64,000 nucleotides of DNA from Basipetospora chlamydospora (GCA_001599675.1 BCHP01000007.1:841664-905663); one strand, 5' to 3'. Positions 34,692 through 46,222 are shown, counted from the first letter of the stretch. Notes: generated from the sequence alone by a model not told the origin. Numbers and translations are program-made.

Positions 34692-36075
34692 CAATAGGAA
34701 CTTTTGGTTGGGTTTTAGCAACGGATAGGCGAAGGGGGTAGGCGAAAGGGGTTTGCGGGTTTGGAAACAATTCTTGAAATTGCCAGGAGGGCTTCGAAGC
34801 GCTCATGTCGATGACCAGGTGACAGATCCCGTCTTTTTTCCATCAGTTGGTTGACTTGCCCCGGATCCGGTGTGACGTTGTGTTAACAACTTGCTGCTAT
34901 TATACGGTTTCCACCTGCAGAAAAAAAAAAGATCCAAGAACGAGAAAAGAGACAAAAAAGCTGGCGCTTCGTAAGCGGTGTTTCCCAAGGATTGGATCTC
35001 GTTTGAGGATAGCTGCGCGGAACCGACCGGGGCTCGGATGAAACAGCCACCAATCACTCTTTCCCCAGAATCGAACACTGCAGAAGCCCGGACCGTGGAC
35101 TTCTTTGAACGCCACCGACCGACCGCCTTCCGGGCTTTCCTCTCATTTTACCAGGGGCCTATGAGGCTTCGCAGCGGGCCTTGTGATGGGCTGAAGTGAG
35201 TCGGCATGGTGTCAGGCGCTTAATACATAGTGCAAACAGGGTAGTTGTTCATCATTCTCGACTCCGGACGGTCCCCAAGGGCCCAGAAGGGGAGGACCAA
35301 AGGTGATTGACAGGGAGGATCGAAGGCTTGGCTCGAATCGTTGCTTGGCTCGTCAGTCCTCCTTGCCATCCCATCTCTTCTCGAGGGGCCGGCTCTGCTT
35401 ACCCTCACTTTTAGGTCGCCCTAGACCACACGCTCACCCCGAGATCATCTGCACGTGCCAACGTACGGAAATACGGAAGCAGGGCAAAAGAAGGCGAGCG
35501 GACCCCAGAGCCGAGACGAGACGTTGGGGGGCCGGGGGATCAACATGAAGCACTCGACGCAGCTGATCCGCCAAGGAGATATCGCCAATCCTGTGCATCC
35601 GCCTAGAGCCTCAAACATACTCCCCTTCCCACCCGTCCCTCCGTTCGCATAAGAGCTGATATTATAGTCTCCTTGTTCCTGTAAGTCCCGTCACGAGCGC
35701 ACCTCCTTTCGCGGCCTTCAACGCAGGGAAATCCGGCACTCATCATCCGTGGGAGAAACATGGCAGCGAAGGCCCATCAATGCTTGGGGGGGAAGAAAAA
35801 ACCACTGCGTTAAGAGTGTAGAATCCAGCTCATTTCCTCCACGCCACCACTAAGTCTTCTTATCGACACGTGCCCAATCGGTGTTATCTCAGATCTCCGG
35901 GTTCGGCTCTGCTTTTCGCCGGCGGCCCCTTGGGGCACATTTCCATTGTCCTTGGAGCTCATGACCAGAAGGCGATGCCTACCTTGCGCAGCCCTGGTGA
36001 TAACTTTGCCCAACCTCAAACAGCCAAGACGGGCAAAAAAGAAAGCCCTCCGGAGGAGAGCCCCAAAATGAAAGC

Positions 36076-36146
36076 TGCGCCAGCCGCGAATCGAACGCGG
36101 GGCCCATCGATGGCAACGATGGATTTTACCACTAAACCACTGGCGC
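36076..36146 (-). tRNA. tRNA-Gly(GCC)
   Basis: A 71-nt intronless tRNA on the minus strand. The acceptor arms GCGCCAG and CTGGCGC pair perfectly with discriminator A. The D-arm region reads TGGTTTAGTGGTA (A-box), the anticodon arm is CATCG-TTGCCAT-CGATG with anticodon GCC, and the T-arm is CCGCG-TTCGATT-CGCGG (B-box). T-runs follow at the 3' side for Pol III termination. It closely resembles yeast tRNA-Gly(GCC). It is the only gene I can support within the ~9 kb gene-poor region. Confidence 0.96.
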
Positions 36147-39100
36147 TTTCTTTCTTTTTTAGATGCTTCAAGGGCTCGTCAATCGGCATTGTGTGCGTGG
36201 TGCTGTTGGGCGGGCGGGGGGTTCATGGATGAAGCTATTCCCAGTGTGGGTTGGCGCATGGGGCGGCAATTTCCCACCTGGTCTCGCCCCATAACCACAA
36301 GACATGGCCATAATTAACAATAATACTCCGTAACAAGAACAGGAACAGGAACAAGAAATATGAGGAACGAGGAACGTGGAAGACGGTTCGCAGCCTCTAT
36401 TTCGATGATTCTGACTTATTGAATACGCCGAAATCACCACACCACCCTCTGAGAGCGTCTAGACAAGACCCTTACCCTCCATGAGCGGCTAGCGGGCCCT
36501 GTTCGAGGCCAGCCTGGCCGGCCCCAGCGAGCGCGCGCGGCCCAGACGTTGAAGCATACAGCCTCAGTACCAGCACCCGGCCTGACCGGCCTCGACCAAG
36601 AGGACCGCGAAGCTATCTTAGCCCTCATGGCCTTGCATTCGGCCGCATGGCCAGCGACGCCGAAATGTCATGTTTCGGAAATGACCAAGCTTCCTACCCG
36701 CGAACTGCGGCCGTGGCTGTGTCGTTTCGTTTCGTGTCGTTTCCTTCTTCGCGAGACAGGTCTGTGGATTCCTAAGGCTCCCGCGTTCTCCGGTGGGATT
36801 GCTCGCATAAGGCCCCGCCGAGACCGGCCTTCGAGCACATCAATGACATCCCAGCGAAGCCGACATAGACCTGTCCGCCTGCGGTGGCCGGGCCAACAGG
36901 TCGAAGCACTCTCAGCATCAGCATATGGCGTCTCGGAGATTGTAACCACGCCAAACCCCCGGCTTGGGCCCACGAATGGAGGATGCTCGTCACCGATTCG
37001 GAGGCGTTTATAAGTGTTGCTTATTTCGCTGGCTGGGACTTGCTTCGTATGTCTCGGGCGCGGTGCATGTCCGTGCTGTTTCCCGTGGAAGGACAACACT
37101 CGCCAGTGGGCCCCAAAAACGGTACACAAAGCGATGAGGTCCAATATCCTATGGTCGGGCATGATGTGAGTCCCAGAGGAGACAAAGGCTAATACCGGGT
37201 CTCACCTGCAAGCGCCCAGCGTCCGAGTTCAGGAGCACCGCGTTACTGGCATAGGCTGCTGGACCAGGGCCCGGGTAGCGAGTGAGGATTTCATCGACGA
37301 CTTTAGAGGCGGACGCCTTGTGAGAGTGAGGCCTAGCGGGCGAGACATGCGGCATTGGTGAGGTAACCGCCTTGTGTCTCGGGAGACGGTATGGAGATAT
37401 ATTCAAAGGCCTGGTTTGATAGGAGGTGGATGGCCTTTATTTTATTTCCTCCGAAGTACGGAATAGCCAGCCCCCTCGGGGTTCGGCTCGTATCGCCATG
37501 TACGAGTACGGTATGGCAACACCTGGTGGGGTAAGTCTAAGTTCGTCGCTTCCCCTGCAGGGTTGACTCTCGTTCCTGCACGAAAAAAGGCGGTAGACCC
37601 GAACCTATCTATCTATGATAGTTTTGACGATTCGATCCCCCGTGAGCAGCAGGGTCCGCCCTGGGTGCTGCACCTTCAACGATGCAATGTAGTTTCTGGT
37701 TACCCTGTATGATTGCTGTCGAAAGCTCAGATGCTGGCGTTTGTAGTATGGAGTCTTGGCTGGCGAGGAGAAAAACGCCAATGCCCTGAGATGGTTGATA
37801 GAGACAAGAGGGAATCGAAGAGTGTGAGAATGTGTGCAGAGAAACAGCACATCAATTGATGGTTATCAGGAACAATATAGAATCTGGTGTGTGCGATCTC
37901 CATCGCCAGACCCCCCACTACGGAGTATACACACAGTGTGAGCAGTCAAGCCATGGCGAGATCAGGGTCAATAAAAGGGGGGAAATTGGGTGTCTACAAC
38001 GTGCTTATAGTACGGTGTATTTATTTTCTCGTGCATAGACACAGGAACACTGAAATGGGAAGGAGGACCCCTGTGGTGGTGGTCGGTGGTGTGGAGCAAC
38101 CACCATGCGAAGCCAATTTACGCGAGAACGCGGGGGAGCGACTCCGCCAGCACCACTTTCGCATCAAGCCAAGAGAGTCTGTCCCATTGCCCATTGATGA
38201 TTATTATTGAGATGCTCATTTCAGGTGCAGTTATCCAATAAACGACCCCTCTCCAGCATTCAATAATCGTAAAAAAAAATCTTCACGACTGCCCCAAAGG
38301 GTCAATTGATGGGAGATTAGTCCTCAGACAGCGAGGTAATCTTTACCGTCACCGGTCCTTCGGCCTGGAAAACCGCCCGCGATCGTCATCAGTTTCCCCC
38401 CCCATCGCAACCAACTCGCCCATCATCATAGTTGTTCTATATACAGAAGTACATCATCAACATCAAATCAGTTCCGCCACAGCCTCTCTCTCCAGCCCCT
38501 TTTTGTTTGCGATCCTCAGCCTTGAGCACGCGACCGGCCTCTTGTCTCGAGACCCATCAGAAGTCACATCAATCTCGTTAAAACGCCCCCCGCCCCGTCA
38601 ATAATCCAAAGACGACCACCACATTCAAACCCACGAGACACACGCCGGCCGAAAGCCGTTTGAAGAGGGGCAGATTGGAGTCTAATTTGCGACGGCGCCT
38701 GAGGATATTGGAGTCGACTAAAAAGCAAGCAGCAGCCAACTTGAAAAACGAGGCCCAGTAAACTTGCTTGTCTCGTTTCCCAGTCACCACAAATCGTCCA
38801 AAGTCGCCAGTCGGAAAGTAAACATCACCGGAATCCAAACACCAGTCGAACGAGCACGCCCGCTCGTGAAAAGGAACTCGAACAAGTCAGTGGAGTGGGC
38901 TTTCGAAGATCCTCCCGTCTTCGTCTCCTCACCTTGTGCCCTCGTACGTCCGTTGCCTCCATTACCCCACGAGACGACGCATAACTGCCCAACCGACACT
39001 GCCTCGTCCCAGCGATGCGATGATTTACCTCTTGCCGCAGACTTCCCACTAACCACTATTCTCCGACCTTCATAGTGTGCCATGCCAACTCGTCTCTCTG

Positions 39101-39181
39101 TTGGCGAACTCATCGTATTCCGCTGACCACCGTTCCTTAACCGATTCCCAACCTACGATCGATCCCCCACCGCAGTCCATC
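36147..39181. other. gene-poor region, part 2, and F-box gene leader
   Basis: About 3 kb. TACTCCGTA/TACGGAGTA copies lie at 36324 and 37919. ORFs at 36549-37162 overlap on both strands without recognisable domains. From about 38400 on the sequence is C/A-rich, as in fungal 5' leaders, and in-frame stops precede the F-box ATG. Confidence 0.45.
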
Positions 39182-41052
39182 ATGGACATCGACACTTCAA
39201 TTGTTGACGATGATGGTGACCACCTTTTCGGTTACTCGCCTATGACACCCACATTCCCCCACGCAGAACGCGGCGGCCAAAGACCCGAGGACGACTACTC
39301 GCAAAACGCTGCCGACGAGCTGACCTCGATCATCGGCGGGCCCATGACCGCCCTCAACACCTCATCCAACCCCGTATCCCCCGGCCCGCCTAGCCCTCCG
39401 CTTGGCCAACCCAAGGATGCCGACTTCGTTCCCCCAGCCCGCCCAAGCAGTACGCCCTTTCTTCCATGCGAACCCCGCCACACAATCTGCTGCACCTCCG
39501 GACCCTTCGACGCCTTGGACTACTCGACGAGCTCCTGTCACCTGCCTTTAGCCTCCCCCGAATCGATGCAGCCCCCGCCATCTGTGAGCCTCGACGACTT
39601 ACCGACCGAGATCCACGAAGCGATATTGGACCATCTGTTCGGCTTCCGCGTCTCGCCGCAATCCAAAAGCTCGGTGGACCTGGCCTGCGTCACCAAGAGC
39701 TGGGGCACCCTCCTCCGATATTCTCGCAGGAAGGAGCTCTCCCAGCTGGCACTGGTGAGCCGCGTCTGGCGCCATCTCATACAGAGTCGCCTCTACCGCC
39801 ACATCAAACTGAAGGGAACCCATGACTCGCTTGTCCTGGCCGCCAACTTCTTCCTTGACCACCGTCTGCTGGCACAGTACGTGAAGCACCTGGAGATATG
39901 GTTCCCTGTTTTTCAGCCTAGGATCAAACATTCGACGTTGGTCTCGCCACAGGGGGATGAGGTAGCGGTGGGGACATCGAGCTACGAGCTCCCTTGCAAC
40001 AATGCTAGCCTACGCCAGGTATTCGACTTCATCGGCGCCATCCTTCCCGGCGTCAACATCATGACCCTAGAGGGAGGAGAGCGCAAGAAAGCCCCAAAGG
40101 TCCGTAACCAAACCGTTCAGGCCGGCTTCTGCTCAAAGCAGGTGCCATCCCTCGGAAACGTGCGGACCCTCGTGACGAAGGGCCAGTGGAACCTCATCCG
40201 TAGCGGCGAGGATTTCGCGTTTATCATGGCCGCCCTTCCGAATCTGATCGAGTGGCACGGCTCTTATAGCAAGCCCAAATCCAAGAGCTACCTCAGCATG
40301 GCGGCGTTCCTTCCCGCGCTCCCCCGGAACATTACCCGCCTGAACCTCTTCCTCGAGGCCGACTACCGGCGCGAGATTGCGACGCCCAATCATTACCACA
40401 AGGTGGCCCAACAGGTGCACTTTTGCACGAGGCTCGCCGAGGCGGTCCCGGCCCTGGAGCACCTGTCGTACACGGGGAGGATCTGCAGGGCCTTCTTCGA
40501 CGTAGCCGCGCTGAGGACGAGCCCCCGGATGACGCGGCTCAAGTCCATCGACCTTACGGTGAAGAATATCTGCCGGCCGCTGGCGGAGTACCAGGCGTCT
40601 GGGACGGGCATCTTCGACATACTCTTCATCCAGAACTTTGAGTCCTTGGTGCTGGGTGCTATTCGTTCCATGGAGACCCTGGCGTCTCTGGAGTTCTTGC
40701 GGATTCGCTATGTTGATCTTGGTATGATAACTCCTTTCCCCCGAGCTCTCACTTCACATATGTTCGCCTTGCTAACTGTAACCCTGCAGAGTCTGCTGTT
40801 CCGCCTCTCAACCCGTACTTCCTGATGAGGGAAGGGAAGTGCACCGGCGTTTGGAGCGAATCGATACTGAGGGAGCTCGAACGAGTCCGACCCAAGGCCC
40901 AGTTCGAGGAGTTGACCGACAATTTTGGGGACCTCGCGTGGAACAAGGACGGGAGGCTCTATGTGAGCACCGAGGGGAACCGGCTACGGGTTCGATCACT
41001 GAAGATCTCCAGTTACCGGATGATCCAGATTCCAAGCGTGGCGGCCATATGA
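39182..41052 (+). CDS. F-box protein
   Basis: Two exons, 39182..40721 and 40790..41052, giving 600 aa. The start is the ATG in tcATGGACATC; the frame is open further upstream only from a GTG. The intron is GTATGA...CTAAC...CAG. The N-terminal ~130 residues are disordered (Pro/Ser/Asp-rich). The F-box is at about residues 136-211: SLDDLPTEIHEAILDHLFGF, then a ~30-residue insertion, then LSQLALVSRVWRHLIQSRLYRHIKL. The remainder (~220-600) has Leu-rich strands and helices consistent with an irregular repeat region, but no clear LRR or WD40. F-box proteins link substrates to SCF ubiquitin ligases through Skp1 (established); the substrate here is unknown. The C-terminus reads LRVRSLKISSYRMIQIPSVAAI. 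Confidence 0.85.
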
Positions 41053-42108
41053 GGCCAGAAGGGTCCGAAGCCTCTCTCACCTTGGTGGCGTGAAATGTAC
41101 GCTGCAAGGGAGTACAGCGGCATTGTTTCCTTTCCTTTCGCTTCATCTCATTTTTTTTCTCTTTTGGTCTGAGGTCACGGTATTCATTGTTAGGGGAGCG
41201 GCGTTTTAAGGGGGGATCCAGGGAGAAACATATACAGGGACGGATGGCAAACTGGCGATCTTTTCGTATCAAAGCAACGCAAACGGGATGGGATATTCCC
41301 CGAGAAGGAAAAACGGTTTCCTCGGTTCCTAATGTTCTTTCTTACAGTCATCTTCACGTTTTCTTTTTCCCAGCTGAGGGTTCTCGTCATTTCTTCTTCG
41401 TTCGGCCTGTAATCTCGATCCCATCTCCTCAAGCTGATGTTGCGGTGCTCAGCCATCTACACGACACCGGGGGAGGATGGATCAGTCGGTGAGTGGGAAT
41501 ATACAGTGTAGGGGCGGTTTCGGGTGAATTTTGAAGCCATAGCCCAGCGGTGGAGTTTGAGGTCTGGTGTGAGTGAAATAAGAAGATCATTTTCAACGGC
41601 TTTCGCACCTCAACTGAAAGGAAGACTGAGTGGATGTGTTTCAAGCGAGTTTCCTGTCTCCGTTTATCAGTCCCCCCAAACCCAGGATGATGAATTGCAA
41701 GTTGTGTTTGTCCTTCCCGAAAAGGATGTATACTCGTTAAAAATGCTTGCTCTCCATATCGCCCGGGTACACGGTGGCAGGTGGCAGTGTATGATTGCTG
41801 ATGGGGATACTGATAATACGGGGTGTGACGTGAAGTTGAAGCTGGTCATTGAAAAGACGCCGGCTTTGGTTGGGCATGCATTAGTGTGTATACGTCCGGT
41901 TCTATATATGTGAAAGCCCGGGAGACAATATGATGGGGGGTTCCATGCCGATACACCCCAATAAGAAGCCGCCAGGCCATTATTACTCTTACATAGCCAG
42001 GGAGTGTTCCCCTGTCGCCCAACCCCCCCCCCCCCCCCCCCCCCCCCACTTCTTGAAACCCGCCAGCCGCAATCCCCTTGGGGTTGCCGTTCTTCAGAGC
42101 CCATCTAA
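41053..42108. other. intergenic between convergent genes with C25 tract
   Basis: 3' flanks of the F-box gene and GPI14. It contains a C25 homopolymer at 42023-42047, which is G25 in the GPI14 transcript 3' side. A 129-residue ORF at 41524-41913 has no recognisable domain. Confidence 0.45.
42023..42047. repeat. C25 homopolymer
   Basis: Twenty-five consecutive C, about 60 nt beyond the GPI14 stop codon. On the GPI14 sense strand this is a G-run able to form quadruplex. Confidence 0.8.
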
Positions 42109-43680
42109 CTACCCCCGCGACGCCCCTTTGACTGCACCATCCCACACAAGGATGCCCAGTATCCAACAGTTCACGAGGAAGAAGGTGAGGGAGGCGGCCC
42201 ACAGGCCCGGGGCGAAGGTGGGCAGGCCGAGAAACTCGAGGCGGTAGGCCTGGTGGAGCCACAGGCCCTGGGCGACGACCCACAGGAGCAGGGCGGCGAG
42301 GCCCAGGCGGGGCCTCGAGAGGAAGGTCGAGGTCGGGAGGGTCAGGGGCAGGAAGATTAGGTACCAAAGGAAGTACTGCAAGAAGAGATTCAAGCATTTC
42401 GAGCTTTAGCAATGGGGTTCATTTCAGGAAGGACCGACTGGCCCATGTTGATTTGGAAAGGTGAGACATTGGGACGCCGGGCTTTTTTTTTTTTTTTCTT
42501 ACCTGGCTGGTGCAGACCTTGTTGAAGGTGACAAAGGCGAATGTCTGCGCCATCATGGATGCGGACAGGTCCCTTTTGGCGACGACGAGGGGGATGAGCA
42601 CGGCGGAGAGGAGGAGCTGGGGCACGAAGGCGAGGGACTCGATTCGGAATCCGGAGGGGTCGGCCTGGGCCTGCGCGGAGCTCATGTAGAGGAGGATGTT
42701 GTAGGGACTGAAGTTGTGGCGGTGGTCGACACGGGATACGTGGTGGAGGTAGGTGTGGACGATGAATGGGGTCCCGTACCTTTGAAGGGGTGTGTTAGTA
42801 CGTCAGGCACGCAGGGCGTTGAGAAGAGGTACCGAGAGAAAGAGAAAAGTGGGAGGCGGGTGGAGTCGTACATGTAGTACATGAGCAGATTGAGGCCCAT
42901 GAAAGTAGCAAGACTGACGAGTGCAAACCTCACCCTCTCGGGGTTGACGAAGCAAAGAGCTCGCTTCAACAAGGTCGCTCCTGGGGCTAGTCCTGAGCTT
43001 CGGCCCATCCTCTCGCCGTCCATCCACCATATGATGGCGGGCGCGTAGACGAAGGGGTAGATCTTGAAGTGGACTCCTAGGCCCAACAGGACCCCGGCGA
43101 GGCTCACTCTCCTCTTGAACACGGCGTAGATGAGGGCGGCAGTGAGCACGCCCAGCAAGCCCTCGGAGCTCCCCCTCGTGCTAATCGTGGCCACCATGGG
43201 ATTCAGGAGCCAGATGGCTGCGAAGCTGTACGCTCTCTCCGGATCCATGCCACCTGATGTGCCATCGTTGCCGGCGGCCGTCACGCCCTTCCCCTTGCCC
43301 TTGCTCCTGCCTTCCACGGCTTTGCCCTTCGCGCCCGACCCCTTGCGCCCGTCGCCCTCAATCAGGATCCGCGCAACCAGCCACCCGGCCAGCAAGTCCG
43401 CCGCGGCAAAGACCAGCTTCCCAAAGGAGAAGAATCCCTGCGCTGTGGGCAGGAGCATCCACGCGAGGAGAGGCGTGTAGCGGTACGTCTCGCGGTCGTA
43501 GGGCGAGGCGCCGCGGGAGACGAAGCGGGCGGCATCGGTGAAGACGAGGTAGTCGATGTCGGTGTATTTTACTGGGGAGTACGCATCCTGGAAGAGGCCG
43601 TAGAGGAATAGTACGAGGCGGAGGAGGAAGGCGAGGGTGAAAAGGGGGATGGGGCGGGAGATGACCTTGATGAGAGCCAT
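42109..43680 (-). CDS. GPI14: GPI mannosyltransferase 1 (GPI14/PIG-M)
   Basis: Three exons on the minus strand: 43680..42872, 42779..42503 and 42375..42109, giving 450 aa. All introns are GT-AG; the second contains a T17 run and the joins restore conserved blocks (LMYYM|YGTPFIVHTYLHHVSRVDHRHNFS). It is a polytopic GT50-family enzyme. The lumenal catalytic DxD is TDIDY (Asp41, Asp43), followed by RFVSRGASPYDRETYRYTPLLAW and LNPMVATISTRGSSEG, all PIG-M signatures. It adds the first alpha-1,4-mannose from dolichol-P-mannose to GlcN-acyl-PI in the ER lumen (established). A ~30-residue Gly/Lys/Ser-rich insertion at residues ~110-145 is unlike animal PIG-M and looks like a cytosolic loop expansion. 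It is divergent from the TRAX gene 622 nt away. Confidence 0.97.
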
Positions 43681-43722
43681 GGTGTGAGGTGTGAGGTGTG
43701 AGGTGTGAGGTGTGAGGTGTGA
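43681..43722. repeat. six perfect tandem copies of GGTGTGA abutting the GPI14 start codon
   Basis: A 7-bp unit is repeated six times exactly, followed by diverged copies to about 43732. On the GPI14 sense strand it reads (TCACACC)6 immediately before ATG, so the last unit supplies the -3 context. Confidence 0.9.
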
Positions 43723-44302
43723 AAGTGTGAGATGTTGGAGCTTGGGTGCTGGGTGCATGTGCTGAGAGAGTGACTGTCCCGATTGAGAGACGGATGAGGG
43801 TACTATATTATGATATGGAGAAACATTGCGGCAGTTCAATACGACCGTCGTTGACCCAATTCGATTCAAGGATTCTCTCGCTCTGGATGATGAAGCAAGC
43901 CTCTCAAGTGACGTTGAGAAGGGGTTGAGATGAAGAGAGATGAAGTCCGTGTCTGAAATTACCGTGTTCGTGTTCTATGCGCATCAACATTCACACCGTC
44001 TCGAGTCCCGAAATGACACGTGCTCACGCGAGTTTGAGCGTGTGAGTGGTGTCAAAATGACCGAATCCCCTGTGTCGGAATTCTTGGTGACATCAAACAG
44101 CTTCAAGTTCAAGTTGAGCTCAAGCTGAAGCTGCGACTCGGAGAGCCTCCCCCACTCATCGCTCATCACTTACCACTTGCCACTCAGTAAACATCAACTC
44201 ATTCTTTGGACAACACGCGACATCTTCCTTTCCCCTTCTGCCTTCTCTCTTCTCTCTTCTTCCCATCATTCCCCCGATTAAATCCCGCCAACCGAAGCCA
44301 TC
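43723..44302. other. shared promoter region, GPI14/TRAX
   Basis: About 580 nt between divergent genes. The TRAX-proximal part (44220-44275) is CT-rich (cttcctttccccttctgcc, tctctcttctctcttctt). No other gene is seen. Confidence 0.5.
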
Positions 44303-45197
44303 ATGGGTGTTAAGCGCGACCATACTGGCCAGGCTGTGGCGTCCACTCCCACTGCCGCTCCTGGTAGATTTACAGCCCTGTTTGAGGGCTTCCGAGCCGA
44401 GTTAGACGAGCACTACGATCGCAGGGAGCGCATCGTCAAGTCATCCCGAGATGTTACTGCCTACAGCAAGAAAATGTAAACGGGCTCTCCCAGTCATAGC
44501 TAGATACGCGAAACCAAGCTAACCAAGCCTCTCTCAGAATATTCGCACTTCAGAGGTATCAACTCCCCTCAGGTCATCAACCCCCAGACTGACGTCAATC
44601 TCCACTAACCCCATCCATAGGGCTAACGGCATCAATCGGGACCCCCAGCCCAACGTCATGAAGGAGGTCAACGCACGCCTCGCAGACATTGAAAAGTCCC
44701 TCGCCACCATCTCCGCCGACATCTCCGGCCTCTACCGCTACCGCTACTGGCTCCCCTGCCTCGAGGAGCTCGTCGAGGGACTGACCTTCCTGCACTACCT
44801 CAAGACCCAGACCCTGCTCAGCTATGCCGACATGTGCGCCGCCGTCCCCTGCGGCATCACACTCACCGAGCGCGACTACATCTACGGCGTCTTTGACCTG
44901 TTCGGCGAGATGATGCGCTTCGCCACGGCCAAGACCAGGGCCGAGGGCGTGCTCCTCGCCGAGAGCAGCCCCAAGGGGAGGAGCGTGCTGAACGATATCC
45001 AGGAGCTGGGCTGCGCATTCGAGACCCTGCCCAAGGTCGTCGGCGAGAAGGCCTTTGGGCAGAAGCTCGACTCCATGAGGACTAGTGTGAGGAAGGTGGA
45101 GGTTCTGGGCTACAGGCTTACGATTCAGAGGGGGGAGCACGCCGAGGGTTGGATGCCGGATGCGGAGGAGGAGGATGCTCGTGGCCAGGATGACTAG
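44303..45197 (+). CDS. translin family, TRAX-like (translin-associated factor X)
   Basis: Three exons, 44303..44475, 44538..44555 (an 18-nt micro-exon) and 44621..45197, giving 255 aa. The micro-exon is needed to join SKK to IIFALQR and ANGINRD, a conserved early helix of the family; both flanking introns are GT-AG. The protein is all-helical. The candidate RNase residues of TRAX are present: Glu112/113 and Glu116 in CLEELVEGLTFLHYL, Asp156 and Glu160 in GVFDLFGEMMRFA, plus KVEVLGYRLT near the C-terminus. TRAX with translin forms the C3PO endoribonuclease, which processes tRNA fragments in Neurospora and RISC passenger strands in animals (established). Retained acidic residues favour TRAX over translin. 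The acidic tail is probably disordered. Confidence 0.92.
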
Positions 45198-45876
45198 GAG
45201 AGGGATGCCGATTCTACACAGGCCTCGCGGGTACCGAAGAATCGACGCAGCTAGTGAGCTGCCAAGTGTCGACTCGGTTTTTTCATAGGCCGCCTGCGGT
45301 ATGGGAAGAAATGAGCTGTTACTGCCGGTGAGCACTCAAGTGCTTACACGGACTTTACATGGGCTTGCAGAACGAAGGCCTGCCACCCACTCAGAGGCAT
45401 CCACTCTTCACTCGAGTCTTCTCGCGGCTCTTCTTGTTTCCAGATACCATCCATGCTGTTCGTCCGAGTCATTCTCGACCTCTTTTTCTGACGCCTTCCT
45501 ACCCAGAACCCTACCTGGCATCGAGATCCAGCTCCAATTGGCTTACCATCGGGGCACCAGATGGTATGTGAAAGCCTCACAGTGATGTCTCAGCCGTCGG
45601 TAGCATGCTCACATCCCCGAGCATACCGATGGCCCCCCGAGGCGCCTATGCCCAAATCAGGGCTGAGGGGTGGGGGACGATGCATGCAGGGTTGCCGCTA
45701 TTATTGTCTACTGCAGATACAGATTAAGGCCCCCTCCGTCTGAGAATGAAGAAAAAATTATAGGATTAGTCAGATACAACGAACTGCAAATAACTGCACT
45801 TCACTTCACTTTTGGCAATCGGCATCAACCTTGGTCTGGGAAAGAAGAGGGAAAAAAAAAAAAAAAGAAAGTCTTG
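45198..45876. other. intergenic, TRAX to tRNA-Asp
   Basis: No gene recognised. A run of about 15 A (45852-45866) lies just beyond the 3' end of tRNA-Asp and on its strand is the T-run that would terminate Pol III. Confidence 0.5.
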
Positions 45877-45959
45877 CTTCCCCACGGGGAATCGAACCCC
45901 GGCCACCTGCGAACTGCCATATTGACAAGCAGGTATCATAACCACTAGACTATGGAGAA
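45877..45959 (-). tRNA. tRNA-Asp(GTC) with 11-nt intron
   Basis: 83 nt on the minus strand. The acceptor arms TTCTCCA and TGGGGAA pair in all seven positions (one G-T), with discriminator G. The A-box is TAGTCTAGTGG. The anticodon stem is CCTGC/GCAGG, the loop begins TTGTCA with anticodon GTC, and an 11-nt intron (ATATGGCAGTT) follows position 37, the canonical site. The T-arm is CGGGG-TTCGATT-CCCCG. A long T-run follows downstream. Confidence 0.95.
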
Positions 45960-46103
45960 TTCGAACAGATTGGACTGCTTGCTGTTGCAGGAACACTTCA
46001 TCGTAGGCCCCCTATGAGGCCTAGTTTGGCGGCATGAGATGAGACGGCGGGATTTTGGTGTGGACCGTGTGGGTATACGGAGTGTTACTGTAGTAGAGTA
46101 CTG

Positions 46104-46117
46104 TACTCGTACGAGTA
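46104..46117. repeat. 14-bp perfect palindrome TACTCGTACGAGTA
   Basis: Fully self-complementary 14-mer between the two tRNA genes. The identical sequence recurs at 63891-63904. Confidence 0.85.
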
Positions 46118-46202
46118 TAATTTCAGTACCGTACTACGGAGTACACTGTGTATATACGGATATGATCAAGATAAAGGACCCACAAACCACACAAGCACGC
46201 GT

Positions 46203-46222
46203 AGAGAGAGAGAGAGAGAGAG
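46203..46222. repeat. (AG)n microsatellite
   Basis: Ten AG dinucleotides between tRNA-Asp and tRNA-Thr, in a 300-nt stretch that also holds the palindrome and a TACGGAGTA copy (46135-46143). Confidence 0.8.

Larger units (their letters stand above)
29953..36075. other. gene-poor region, part 1 (no protein gene recognised)
   Basis: About 6.1 kb with only short, domain-free ORFs on both strands. It carries exact TACGGAGTA/TACTCCGTA copies at 31015, 31977, 32689, 33279 and 33436. It also holds an imperfect inverted repeat at 30989-31023, a CA microsatellite (31178-31196), a G13 run (31857-31869) and an A33 tract (34657-34689). The first few hundred bases include the subtilase promoter. I cannot exclude noncoding RNA or small multi-exon genes. 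Confidence 0.45.

Noticed and set aside
36549..37162. ORFs of 154 and 164 codons on opposite strands
   Set aside because: They overlap each other, show no domain and have Arg/His/Pro-rich translations typical of noncoding frames.
39077..39181. N-terminal extension of the F-box protein
   Set aside because: The extra 35 codons begin with GTG; the first in-frame ATG is at 39182 in good context.
29953..39181. Gene desert as a RIP-mutated transposon
   Set aside because: No strong AT bias, terminal repeats or transposase/reverse transcriptase remnants are visible.
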